This document shows positions 34,057 through 43,048 of a DNA stretch of 64,000 nucleotides, in pieces (positions within the stretch are counted from its first letter, which is position 1; every line of letters begins with the position of its first letter). This DNA is from Bacteroidia bacterium. Lineage in GTDB: Bacteria > Bacteroidota > Bacteroidia > CAIKAF01. The DNA lies in assembly GCA_030427255.1 (NCBI GenBank), contig JAUHWY010000006.1:83848-147847 (forward strand). The letters are read 5' to 3'. The notes below the pieces were generated by a model. That model was not told the origin of the DNA and did not search any database. It was given only the letters and a program-made list of their open reading frames with translations. The position numbers and the translations under genes are program-made.

Positions 34057-35232
34057 TTAAATATGGTGTTGTTTCGACTCGTTTAAGAAAGGGTGATTTT
34101 TGGGAACCAAGGCAGCTTTTCCAAGTGCCCGGTAGGTAACGAACAGAAACAGACCCAAAAAGCCGATCATCATGCCCACAGATTGAGGCAAAAGCACTTG
34201 ATAGCCTGCCATGGCTCCCGGCATGATGATTTGGTACATATCTAAAAAGTGACCAAAGAAAACTATGATTCCTGCGGCGAAGGTGAGTCTATAACTACGC
34301 TTTGCGTCGCGGTGCATAAGCACCAACAAAGGGAAAGCAAAGTTAATTACCAGCATAAAAATCATAAAAGGTTGGTAAGCGGTATGGAAACGCTCCATGA
34401 AGTAGTTGATTTCTTCAGGAATATTGGAATACCAAATCAGCATGTATTGGCTAAACCATAGGTAAGTCCAAAAAATGCTAAAAGCGAACATCATTTTGGC
34501 CAAATCGTGGATATGGCTGGTATTTAGGTGAGGCATGTATCCGTTTTGCTTTAACCAAAGCGTTAACAAAAGCATGAGGGTAAGGGCAGAAACAAAGAAG
34601 CCGGCAAATACATACCATCCAAATAGAGTAGAAAACCAATGGAAATCCAAAGACATCAACCAGTCCCAAGAAGCCGTAGAAGATGTAACAGCGAAGAAAA
34701 CTAGGAAGGCTGCAGACCAGCGGTAGGATTTCTTATGCCAAGTTAAACCACCTTCCAAATCTTCTTTCAAAGAAAACTGACGAAGTTTCATGGTAAAGAA
34801 AATCCAACCTGCCAGATAAAATACGGTACGGATGAGCCAAAACTCATTTTGAAGCCATACTTTTTTTCCGGAAGTAAGGTAAATTTCATCGGTAGCTTGT
34901 ACTTCGGGATCAAGCCAATGGTATAGGTGGTGTCCATGGAAATAGCCCATAATAACCACAATAAAAAGGAAGAGAGAGCCGATAGGCAAATATTGGCTCA
35001 TGGCTTCGGGCACACGCTTAAAACCAATATGCCAGCCACCTTCACCTACATAATGCACGGCAACAAAGAAGGTACCTGCTAAGGCAATAGCAGTAAACCA
35101 GAAACTGTTGAGCAGCAAATTGGCCCAAGCGTAATGCGCATCGGCCACAAAGGCTCCGATGATAGAAACTAAACCAATACCCATCATGCCGAGGAGTAGG
35201 TTGCGGATATTTCCAGGTAAGGAGAATTGCAT
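34057..35232 (-). CDS. actF: Alternative complex III subunit ActF
   Basis: ActF is a membrane subunit of quinol:cytochrome c oxidoreductase ACIII with about ten hydrophobic helices (391 residues). Its pattern (HYAWANLLLNSFWF, HYVGEGGWHIGFKRVPEAM, SWDWLMSLDFHWFSTLFGWY) is that of the ActF/quinol:cytochrome c oxidoreductase family of Bacteroidota. It is a diverged homologue of the NrfD-type ActC, but lacks the quinol-site layout. It lies between actE and coxB, 40 bases upstream of coxB. Confidence 0.92.
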   Translation of the reverse strand: MQFSLPGNIRNLLLGMMGIGLVSIIGAFVADAHYAWANLLLNSFWFTAIALAGTFFVAVHYVGEGGWHIGFKRVPEAMSQYLPIGSLFLFIVVIMGYFHGHHLYHWLDPEVQATDEIYLTSGKKVWLQNEFWLIRTVFYLAGWIFFTMKLRQFSLKEDLEGGLTWHKKSYRWSAAFLVFFAVTSSTASWDWLMSLDFHWFSTLFGWYVFAGFFVSALTLMLLLTLWLKQNGYMPHLNTSHIHDLAKMMFAFSIFWTYLWFSQYMLIWYSNIPEEINYFMERFHTAYQPFMIFMLVINFAFPLLVLMHRDAKRSYRLTFAAGIIVFFGHFLDMYQIIMPGAMAGYQVLLPQSVGMMIGFLGLFLFVTYRALGKAALVPKNHPFLNESKQHHI

Positions 35233-35270
35233 GATTATTTTTTTAGGCGTGGTGCAAATGGTTTAACAAA

Positions 35271-35948
35271 TCAATTAGCAGCAGTAGAGTCCGGGGAAGC
35301 TGCTTCTGTAGTTTCGGCATCCGTTTCCTCTGCCTCTTCGGCTCCGAGTTGTTGGAGGGTTTGTACATACTGTACAATCTGCCAACGTTCTACGGCATTG
35401 GTTTGAGATGCATAGCTGCCCATATTTCCTTTGCCGTATTGCATAGCATAATAAATTTGACCTTCGGAAATCCCTTTAAGTTGGTCGCTGTTGTAAGCCG
35501 GTGGTTGTAGACCGTAATTGTCCTTTTCCAGCAATATTTTCACAACAGAGCCATCCCCTTTGCCTTCTTTACCGTGGCAAGCTATGCAGTAAACTTCGTA
35601 CAAACGTTTGCCCTCGTCTAAATGAAAAGAGTTCCTTTCTAATGGGCTTTTAAGCTCTGCAATAGCTGCTTCGCGTCCCTCAGGGCTATCTTCGTAAGGG
35701 AAAGGAGCAAAATTTATTTTATCCAAAGCTTCGTCGGTATGAGCCACGGTACCTTCAACCGGCACTTGATTGGTGATGCCATTCTCGTAGTTTGGATTGG
35801 GCTCCCCGGGTTTGTAAGCCGGGCTGTAATACATATCCGGCATATACTCATAACCCGGGCTATTGGGGTCAGACTGGAAACATGAAGTCACCCCTAACGA
35901 GAGAAGGGCGCTACATCCTATCAGTGCTATTTGCTTAAATGATTTCAT
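35271..35948 (-). CDS. actE: Alternative complex III monohaem cytochrome ActE
   Basis: The start at ATG 35948 gives a lipoprotein signal (ALLSLGVTSC), so the protein is anchored in the periplasmic face by lipid. One haem c site, CIACHGKEG, lies at about residue 120, with a methionine-rich segment later (YAMQYGKGNMGSY) probably giving the distal ligand. ActE is thought to hand electrons to the terminal oxidase. The C-terminal tail is acidic. The track start at 36014 would overlap actD and destroy the lipobox. Confidence 0.92.
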   Translation of the reverse strand: MKSFKQIALIGCSALLSLGVTSCFQSDPNSPGYEYMPDMYYSPAYKPGEPNPNYENGITNQVPVEGTVAHTDEALDKINFAPFPYEDSPEGREAAIAELKSPLERNSFHLDEGKRLYEVYCIACHGKEGKGDGSVVKILLEKDNYGLQPPAYNSDQLKGISEGQIYYAMQYGKGNMGSYASQTNAVERWQIVQYVQTLQQLGAEEAEETDAETTEAASPDSTAAN

Positions 35949-35970
35949 GGTGCCGTTTTTCCGATTTCGG

Positions 35971-36516
35971 TTAGTCTTCATAACGCAATTCATCATCGGT
36001 ACATTCCATGGCACCGAGTTCCAGCAATTGATCTTTCAAAGCGGTAGCTTCTTGCTTGGGGTTGTCTTGCAAAACAATCTCCATAACAAACAGGTCGTTT
36101 GTTGACCGGGGTTCCGGGTTCATGGGCTGAATACCCGGAGCCAAGCGTGTGCGGAAAAAATAGGTTCCTATCATTCCATGAGCAGCAATAAGAACCGTAA
36201 TTTCAAACGCTACAGGAATAAATGCAGGCAAATTAGTGGCCAAAGAGAAACTGGGTTTTCCACCAATATCCATGGGCCAATCCTGAACGTTCATATACCA
36301 CATCATTAATAAGGCAAGGCTTAGGCCTGCGCCACCATAAAAGAATGCGGCAGTTGAAATTCTGGTCTTAGATAATCCCAATACCGGATCGATTCCGTGG
36401 ATTGGGAATGGAGAGTATACCTCACGAATCTTGACTCCACCTTTTACCAAAGCTTCTGCAGCGTGCAAACACTCGTCGGGGTCTGTGAATTTGGCCAGAA
36501 TCGTTTTCTTGCTCAT
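35971..36516 (-). CDS. actD: Alternative complex III subunit ActD (DUF3341)
   Basis: A cytoplasmic N-terminal domain (residues about 1-50; FTDPDECLHAAEALVKGGVKIREVYSPFPIHGID) is followed by two membrane helices (about 58-80 and 100-122). The sequence matches the DUF3341/ActD family found in all ACIII operons. It is a structural subunit without redox centres. It lies 21 bases after actC and about 22 before the actE start. Confidence 0.93.
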   Translation of the reverse strand: MSKKTILAKFTDPDECLHAAEALVKGGVKIREVYSPFPIHGIDPVLGLSKTRISTAAFFYGGAGLSLALLMMWYMNVQDWPMDIGGKPSFSLATNLPAFIPVAFEITVLIAAHGMIGTYFFRTRLAPGIQPMNPEPRSTNDLFVMEIVLQDNPKQEATALKDQLLELGAMECTDDELRYED

Positions 36517-36537
36517 AACGGTCTCTGATGAAATAAA

Positions 36538-37950
36538 TTAATGGGCTTCGGCTTCTTCACCGATGCGTGCATACTTTTCTTTTGTCTTGCGTTTCCAACC
36601 GTCACCGCTGGACTTCAAAATAGATTTGGTCTCGGCAATGGCAATAACGGGGAAGGTACGCGCAAACAACAGGAAGAGTGTAAAGAAAATACCCAGTGTT
36701 CCAACAAATATGCCTACGTCTACCCAAGTAGGATAAAACATGGTCCACGAAGAGGGCAAGTAGTCGCGGTGCAATGAGGTAACAATAATTACGAAACGCT
36801 CAAACCACATACCAATGTTAACCACAATAGACAACAGGAAAGTACCCACCAAACTGCGGCGAATTCCTTTAAACCAAAACAACTGTGGACTAATCACATT
36901 ACAACTCATCATGATCCAATACGCCCAAGCATAAGGCCCTGTAGCGCGGTTCAAGAAAGCGTAGTGCTCATACTGTACACCGGAATACCAAGCAATAACC
37001 AATTCGGTAATGTAGGCTACACCTACAATAGATCCGGTAACCACAATAATCTTGTTCATAGACTCCAAGTGATTCACCGTAATGTACTCCTCCAAGTTCA
37101 AGACCTTACGCATGATAATGAGAAGCGTGGCTACCATGGCAAAACCGGAGAAAATCGCACCAGCCACAAAGTAAGGGGGGAAAATGGTGGTGTGCCAACC
37201 CGGTATTACAGAAGTAGCAAAGTCAAACGATACAATGGTGTGCACTGAAAGTACCAAAGGAGTTGAAAGGCCGGCAAGTACCAAGGATACTTCTTCGAAA
37301 CGCTGCCAGCTTTTGGTAGTGCCACTCCATCCGAAAGAAACGATTTTATAAATACGTTTCATGAAAGGAATAATTTGGCGGTCACGCACCGTTGCAAAGT
37401 CAGGAATCAAGCCCACATACCAGAATCCAAGAGAAACGGAGAAGTAGGTAGAGATGGCAAACAAGTCCCAAAGCAGGGGTGAGTTAAAGTTCACCCACAG
37501 AGAACCAAACTGGTTTGGTACGGGGAAGAACCAATACACCACCCAAACACGACCTACGTGAATACCCGGGAACATGGCGGCGCATATTACCGCAAAAATG
37601 GTCATAGCTTCTGCCGAACGGTTGATGGCCATCCGCCATTTTTGACGGAACAGCAACAAGATGGCAGAAATCAAGGTGCCGGCGTGACCAATACCTACCC
37701 ACCATACAAAGTTGGTAATGTCCCAAGCCCAACCTACGGTTTTATTGAGGCCCCATACCCCAATTCCTGTTCCAAAGGTGTAAGCAATTAAGCCAAGTCC
37801 CCAGAGTGCGCACAATGCGGCTATGGTAAAAACCAGATACCACATCTTGTTTGCACGCCCTTCGATGGGCCGAACTATTTCGTCCGTAATCTGAGCATAG
37901 GACTTATTTCCTAAGATCAGTGGCTGCCTGATGGGGGATTCAATTTGCAT
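36538..37950 (-). CDS. actC: Alternative complex III subunit ActC (NrfD-like)
   Basis: A 470-residue membrane protein with about ten helices, of the NrfD/PsrC family. It is the quinol-oxidising subunit of ACIII, near the Fe-S clusters of ActB. Typical segments: GLNKTVGWAWDITNFVWWVGIGHAGTL, SLHTIVSFDFA-like (SVHTIVSFDFATSVIPGWHTTIFPPYFVAGAI), and EHYAFLNRATGPYAWAYWIM. The gene is 31 bases after actB. Confidence 0.95.
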   Translation of the reverse strand: MQIESPIRQPLILGNKSYAQITDEIVRPIEGRANKMWYLVFTIAALCALWGLGLIAYTFGTGIGVWGLNKTVGWAWDITNFVWWVGIGHAGTLISAILLLFRQKWRMAINRSAEAMTIFAVICAAMFPGIHVGRVWVVYWFFPVPNQFGSLWVNFNSPLLWDLFAISTYFSVSLGFWYVGLIPDFATVRDRQIIPFMKRIYKIVSFGWSGTTKSWQRFEEVSLVLAGLSTPLVLSVHTIVSFDFATSVIPGWHTTIFPPYFVAGAIFSGFAMVATLLIIMRKVLNLEEYITVNHLESMNKIIVVTGSIVGVAYITELVIAWYSGVQYEHYAFLNRATGPYAWAYWIMMSCNVISPQLFWFKGIRRSLVGTFLLSIVVNIGMWFERFVIIVTSLHRDYLPSSWTMFYPTWVDVGIFVGTLGIFFTLFLLFARTFPVIAIAETKSILKSSGDGWKRKTKEKYARIGEEAEAH

Positions 37951-37981
37951 AAGGCGTTATTCTGTTGTTTCTCTAATCTGA

Positions 37982-40900
37982 TTAATGTCCGGTAGGCATA
38001 TCGTGAGCGGCCTCTTCATGACCGGCTTCGGAATGACCATGCGCTTCGTCATGTCCACCTCCATGATGACCATGCGCGGCATGTCCATAGGCTTCCTCCA
38101 CATTGCGCACTTTGGTTTGGTACACAATATTGGGTTTAACGCCTACTTCTTCCAGCAAATAATAAGCCCGACCTTCTTGAGACTTTTTGCTCAATTGACC
38201 TTTGTCGTCGTTAAAGTCACCAAATACAATGGCATTGGCGGGACAAGCTTCGGCACAGGCGGTTTGAATCTCGCCGTCTTTTACCATCCGTCCTTCGGAC
38301 TTAGCGGTAAGCTTGCCAGCTTGAATGCGTTGCACGCACATAGAGCATTTCTCCATAACACCACGCGCACGAACGGTAACGTCGGGATTGAGCACCATTT
38401 TGCCCAAATCGTCGTTCATGTAATAGTCAAACTTATCGTTGTCATGATAGCTAAACCAATTGAAGCGACGCACTTTGTAAGGACAGTTGTTGGCACAGTA
38501 GCGGGTACCTACACAACGGTTGTAGGTCATTTGGTTAAGCCCCTCTGTGCTGTGCGTAGTGGCCAATACCGGGCAAACCGTTTCGCAAGGAGCATGGTTG
38601 CAATGTTGACACATCACCGGTTGGAAAGCAACCCTTGGATTGGCCTGAGGAATTTCCTTGGCGCTATGGTTTTTATTTCCACGCTCGTAACGTGTGCTTG
38701 GGTCAGCGTCTGAGGTGTAGTAACGGTCAATCCGCAGCCAATGCATATCGCGTGAGCGGCGAATCTCGTCTTTTCCTACCACAGGAACGTTGTTCTCTAC
38801 GTGACAAGAAACCACACATGCTCCGCAACCTGTGCATGCGTTGAGGTCAATAGACATGCCCCAACGGTGATTAATCATTTTAAACTCCCGCCAGTAGTCG
38901 ATTTTATCTACCGGTGCCCCATGTTCCCCTTCCGGAATTAGTTCCTTAATGTTGGTATGGAGCAATTTGGGCGCATTTCCTGATTGAGGATTGCTTTGGT
39001 ACTCTCCAAAAGAAGTTTCCTTAATGATATCTCTACCCATCATGGTGTGGTGGGTTTGAGTACCGGCCAATTGATACCTTGCATCTGTAGCTTCAACCTG
39101 GGCGCCCAAGGCATGCGTTTGAAGGTACCCGTTGCTCACCTGAAGCATCGGGAACACATTTGCACCAATGGCTTTTTGCTCTTGGCGACCAAACAAACGG
39201 CCATAACCTAAAGCAAGGCCTATGGTTTTGGGGGCTTGACCGGGTTGGGCCAAGGCAGGAAGTTCTACAGTTTTACCGTTAAGGGTCACCTTAACCACAT
39301 GGGCATATTGTTCTTGGCCCATGAGTTTATTGAGGTTCAACTCATCCATATCCGAGGGCGCCATGGTAACATAGTTGTCCCAGGTCACTCGGGTAATTGG
39401 GTCAGGAAGTTCTTGAAGGATGGGGTTGTTGCTGTGGTTGCCCCAGCCCATTCCGGCTTTCTCATAAAGCACTACTTCCCAACCTTGGGTTGAGGCATTC
39501 AAAAGTGCCTTTGCTGCAGCTACGGCATCAAAAGAGCTACTTACTGTTTCGTCAACCCCCTCTACAGGAGCTTCGGTATGGGCTTCGGCAGATTCGGAGC
39601 TGTTGTGTTTGGCGGTATAGACTCCATCAAACAAGAAACTGTTCCAGAAGTCGCTAAAAAACAGACCCTCTCCTCCAACAAACAAGCCATCTTGCCATTG
39701 CTTCTTAAGAAAATCCCGGAAGTTGGTGTTGTTCTTGTTCCCACGACGCACTTGTCCGGTCCACACCAAAAAGCTCTCTTGAGCCTGACGTGTGTCGAAC
39801 AATGGGTGGATGGTAGGTTGCTGAATGGTGTAACGTCCCGTTACTGCCTCGTGGTCGTTCCAGCTCTCTAGGCTGTGATGATCCGGCAACAAATATTGGG
39901 TTTGAGTCTCCTCTACTCTATCGGCGAAGGAAACAGAAAGGCTAAGGCCTTTCATTGCTTCGGCGAGTTCCGCACCATTGGGCATGGAATATACAGGATT
40001 GCAGCCGTACACAATTAAGCCGGCCACTTCACCTTTGGCGATACGACCTGCCAACTTAGCGGCAGCAGCGTCGTTGCCTTGGTACAAATTCACGGTATGG
40101 TCGGTGCGCAAGGTATGTCCGTAGTTGCCCAACATTTGGTTGATGCGCGCTACTAAACCTTGAGCATGCTTATCGTTTAATCCACAAACTACAAGTCCCT
40201 TTCCTTTATTGCTCAGCAAATGATCTCCGGCGCGAGCGATGTCTTCGCTAAAAGAAACCTCAGCATTTCCTGCTTTGGATTGACCAAGCTTAGAGGCAAT
40301 GTAATTGTGAAGTGCTACCACGGCAGCGCCATGTTCCGAAGCCTTAATCATGGTTCGGTAATCGGCGTTGGCTCCGGCCAAGGACATTACCGTCTCAAAT
40401 TGGAAATGACGGCTCATGTGCGGATTGTCCGGATTACGTCCCTCGGCATAGCCATGTTCGTAAGCCGTGGAAAAGAGCCAGCCATTCAAAAAGTCGGCAC
40501 CAATGGAAACGATGGACTTGGCTTTGCCAAAATCCAAACAAGGAATAATGGACTTGCCCATAACTTCCCGGTGTGCATCGCGGATGCTTTTCCAGGAAAC
40601 GGCATCGTAAGAGATATGCTCAATGTTTCCATAAACTTCCGCAAATTGAGCGATGGCCCTTTTGGTGGAAGGAGAAACAATGCTGTGGCTAAGCAAAACC
40701 GTCTTCTTTCCTGAATCGGCAATCTTTTGCAAGGAAGTAATGATTTCCTTATCTGCATCGGACCAAGCAATGGGTTGGCCCTCTTTCAAGGCAGATTTGG
40801 CTCTTTTGCCATCGTACAAGGAAAGTACGGAGGCTTGAATACGGGCATTGGTACCTCCATGCGTTATGGAGCAATGCTTATTGCCCTTTACTTTAATGGG

Positions 40901-41248
40901 TCTTCCCTCCCGCGTCTTGACCGACAAGCTGGCAAAATCTTTGCCATCGTAATAGGCAGAAGCATAATAGTTGGGGACTCCGGGCGTAATGGTTTCCGGC
41001 TTTACCACATAGGGTATGGCCTTGGTCACCGGCGTTTCGCAGGCCGCAAGGGTAGCTGCAGTTACGCTGAAGCCAAGAAACTTCAGGAAGTCACGCCGGT
41101 TGGTTGACGTGGCATCCAATGCCTCGCCATCGCCTAGGAATTCATCCATAGGCACCTCGCCGGGAAATTCTTTCTCGCGATTGGCTACAAAGGCCGGATC
41201 TTGCTCCAGCTCTTCGTATCCTTTCCAGTACATTTTCTTGTTGCTCAT
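37982..41248 (-). CDS. actB: Alternative complex III iron-sulfur subunit ActB
   Basis: A Tat-type signal NRRDFLKFLGFSVTAATLAAC begins around residue 50. The first about 750 residues form a molybdopterin-oxidoreductase-like domain, which has no molybdenum cofactor in known ActB. The last third has ferredoxin-like cluster sites: CTGCGACVVSCHVEN, CQHCNHAPCETVCPV, CVGTRYCANNCPY, CSMCVQRIQ and CAEACPANAIVFGD. Several 4Fe-4S clusters (plus a possible 3Fe-4S) carry electrons from ActC to ActA. The C-terminus is His-rich (HAAHGHHGGGHDEAHGH). Length of 1088 fits. Confidence 0.95.
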   Translation of the reverse strand: MSNKKMYWKGYEELEQDPAFVANREKEFPGEVPMDEFLGDGEALDATSTNRRDFLKFLGFSVTAATLAACETPVTKAIPYVVKPETITPGVPNYYASAYYDGKDFASLSVKTREGRPIKVKGNKHCSITHGGTNARIQASVLSLYDGKRAKSALKEGQPIAWSDADKEIITSLQKIADSGKKTVLLSHSIVSPSTKRAIAQFAEVYGNIEHISYDAVSWKSIRDAHREVMGKSIIPCLDFGKAKSIVSIGADFLNGWLFSTAYEHGYAEGRNPDNPHMSRHFQFETVMSLAGANADYRTMIKASEHGAAVVALHNYIASKLGQSKAGNAEVSFSEDIARAGDHLLSNKGKGLVVCGLNDKHAQGLVARINQMLGNYGHTLRTDHTVNLYQGNDAAAAKLAGRIAKGEVAGLIVYGCNPVYSMPNGAELAEAMKGLSLSVSFADRVEETQTQYLLPDHHSLESWNDHEAVTGRYTIQQPTIHPLFDTRQAQESFLVWTGQVRRGNKNNTNFRDFLKKQWQDGLFVGGEGLFFSDFWNSFLFDGVYTAKHNSSESAEAHTEAPVEGVDETVSSSFDAVAAAKALLNASTQGWEVVLYEKAGMGWGNHSNNPILQELPDPITRVTWDNYVTMAPSDMDELNLNKLMGQEQYAHVVKVTLNGKTVELPALAQPGQAPKTIGLALGYGRLFGRQEQKAIGANVFPMLQVSNGYLQTHALGAQVEATDARYQLAGTQTHHTMMGRDIIKETSFGEYQSNPQSGNAPKLLHTNIKELIPEGEHGAPVDKIDYWREFKMINHRWGMSIDLNACTGCGACVVSCHVENNVPVVGKDEIRRSRDMHWLRIDRYYTSDADPSTRYERGNKNHSAKEIPQANPRVAFQPVMCQHCNHAPCETVCPVLATTHSTEGLNQMTYNRCVGTRYCANNCPYKVRRFNWFSYHDNDKFDYYMNDDLGKMVLNPDVTVRARGVMEKCSMCVQRIQAGKLTAKSEGRMVKDGEIQTACAEACPANAIVFGDFNDDKGQLSKKSQEGRAYYLLEEVGVKPNIVYQTKVRNVEEAYGHAAHGHHGGGHDEAHGHSEAGHEEAAHDMPTGH

Positions 41249-41284
41249 ATCCGATTCCGGTCGGTTACTATTAGGAAAGAACGA

Positions 41285-42637
41285 TCAATAATGACATTTA
41301 GAACATTCAAGGCCACCGATTTTCTCTACGGTGAAGGCTTGGCCTTCGCGCATTTCGTATTCGCCTTTGTGTTCTTTGTAGTAATCGTGTAAGCGCTCGT
41401 AATAGCCGTTGCTGGCATATTGCACCTCCGTTTCACGGTGGCAGTTGATGCACCAACCCATGGTAAGAGGAGCGTATTGATACACTTCCTCCATTTCGGC
41501 CAACTCACCGTGGCAGGTAGTACATTCTACTTTACCCACTTTAACGTGTTGTGCATGACTAAAGAACGCATGATCAGGAAGCTTGTGGATTTGCACCCAT
41601 TCGATAGGCTTTTGGATGAAGGGTTCTACTTCCTTCATGGCCTTGTCGTCTCCCAAATAGGAAGCGAAAACAGCCTTCACCTCTTCGGGATCCATTTGTT
41701 GATAGTTTTCGAAATAGGCCAATTTTTCAGGATTCCATCCGATGGAAGCGTAGATTTTGGTAATCTCGTTTTTACCGTATTGAGGGCCTTCTTGCACGGC
41801 TTTGTGGCAATTCATACACACATTGGCCGAAGGGATGTTGGCGTGACGGCTTTTCTCTACAGTGGAGTGGCAATACTGACACTCGATTTTATTTTGCCCA
41901 ACGTGCAACTTATGAGAGAACTTAATGGGCTGAGCAGGCTGATATCCTTGGTAAATGCCAATGGTATTTAATCCGACAAAACCTTGGTAGGCTAAGTAAC
42001 TAACAATAACAATTGAGGCTACACCTACCACTTTTTTATTCTTGGCCGCCCAGGTAACGAAACGCCCCACGTAATCCGGCTTAAAATCGGGCAAGGGATC
42101 TTCTCCGGCCTTTTCGCGGCGCAGGTTTTCGAGCGCTTTGGTAACGTTGTTTAGCGAACGGGCGAGAATTAAGAGGATAATGGCGAACCCGATAAGGATG
42201 TAGGTGAGCGTATTATTGCTATCACTATTCTCCTCGGGGGTTAAAGGGTCGGGTGTAGTTGAAATGGTTGGATCTTCTTTTACCCCTTCCTCTACATACG
42301 CAAGAATCGACAAAATTTCATCGTCGGAGAGGTTAAAGGCCGGCATGACCGAACCGTTATACTCTTCAAAAAGCTTAGTTGCGTAGCTATCGCCGGTTTT
42401 TAGGTAATCGGAGGAATTCCGAATCCAAGCGATTAGATTGGCTTCCTCGTCCCAACGGTCACGCACTCCTGCGAGGCCGGGACCTACGAAACGTTTATCG
42501 GTGACGTAATGACACCGGGCACAGTTGGCTTTAAACAACTGTTCACCTTGTGCTATGTCTTGTGCCCGACCCTGTCCGGTTAGGGAAAGGAGCAGGAGCA
42601 TTACAAACCATCGGGTCATGCGCATTGCGTTACTCAT
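41285..42637 (-). CDS. actA: Alternative complex III multihaem cytochrome ActA
   Basis: Six CxxCH haem c sites are visible: CARCH in an N-terminal monohaem-type cytochrome domain (about residues 25-125), then CQYCH, CMNCH, CTTCH, CINCH and CSKCH in the pentahaem part. A signal peptide ends at GRAQ and a membrane helix (about residues 148-162, TYILIGFAIILLILA) separates the two parts, with another near residue 205. The fusion of a mono-haem domain to the pentahaem ActA adds a haem compared with a plain pentahaem ActA. First gene of the operon, with a -7 box about 50 bases upstream. Confidence 0.93.
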   Translation of the reverse strand: MSNAMRMTRWFVMLLLLSLTGQGRAQDIAQGEQLFKANCARCHYVTDKRFVGPGLAGVRDRWDEEANLIAWIRNSSDYLKTGDSYATKLFEEYNGSVMPAFNLSDDEILSILAYVEEGVKEDPTISTTPDPLTPEENSDSNNTLTYILIGFAIILLILARSLNNVTKALENLRREKAGEDPLPDFKPDYVGRFVTWAAKNKKVVGVASIVIVSYLAYQGFVGLNTIGIYQGYQPAQPIKFSHKLHVGQNKIECQYCHSTVEKSRHANIPSANVCMNCHKAVQEGPQYGKNEITKIYASIGWNPEKLAYFENYQQMDPEEVKAVFASYLGDDKAMKEVEPFIQKPIEWVQIHKLPDHAFFSHAQHVKVGKVECTTCHGELAEMEEVYQYAPLTMGWCINCHRETEVQYASNGYYERLHDYYKEHKGEYEMREGQAFTVEKIGGLECSKCHY

Positions 42638-42686
42638 AGAGCGAATTGTTGCCTCAATGTTAAAAAACCCTATTAAAGGATTGGTG

Positions 42687-42694
42687 CAAATTTA
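42687..42694 (-). promoter_or_regulatory. -7 box of the act-cox operon
   Basis: TAAATTTG on the minus strand is a perfect TAnnTTTG match, about 49 bases before the actA ATG. No clear -33 box is seen at the usual distance. Confidence 0.5.
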
Positions 42695-42828
42695 TAGGAA
42701 AACACGTTCAATGGGTTATTTTGTTTGGAAAAAAACGCCTTTTAGGCTCTTTAGAATGATTCTAAACTACACTATACTTAGGTAGGGTGCTGTTATTGAA
42801 ACACATCGGAGATACCCCAAATAGGGGA

Positions 42829-42990
42829 TTTTTTTTGGGCAAGGGACCGGCACGGATACCCAGCCTCCGGAAAAAGCTACAAAGGCGCAAAAAGCGGTGT
42901 GGAGCTTGCGGAACGCCCGCTTTAGGCTTGCCTTTGTGCTTTTTTCGGAGGCTGCGTAGCAGGGAGGGCCCGACCCTTTAGGGTTGCCCC
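42829..42990. repeat. GC-rich intergenic repeat, copy E, with a 25-bp stem
   Basis: It begins TTTTTTTTGGGC and ends GGTTGCCCCCAAGCC; the family core is present in reverse as GTGTGGAGCTTGCGGAAC. CAGCCTCCGGAAAAAGCTACAAAGGC (42861-42886) pairs with GCCTTTGTGCTTTTTTCGGAGGCTG (about 42929-42953) with few mismatches. It lies between the act operon promoter and the S46 peptidase gene. Confidence 0.7.
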
Positions 42991-43015
42991 CAAGCCAAAA
43001 TTAACTTAGGCTGCT

Positions 43016-43023
43016 TACCTTTG
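43016..43023 (+). promoter_or_regulatory. -7 box of the S46 peptidase gene
   Basis: TACCTTTG is a perfect TAnnTTTG match, 25 bases before the ATG at 43049. Confidence 0.45.
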
Positions 43024-43048
43024 TTTACCATTACACCCGAAAGAAAAC

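Noticed and set aside
38635-40838. Numerous plus-strand ORFs opposite actB
   Set aside because: They are antisense to a strongly supported iron-sulfur protein with clear cysteine motifs.
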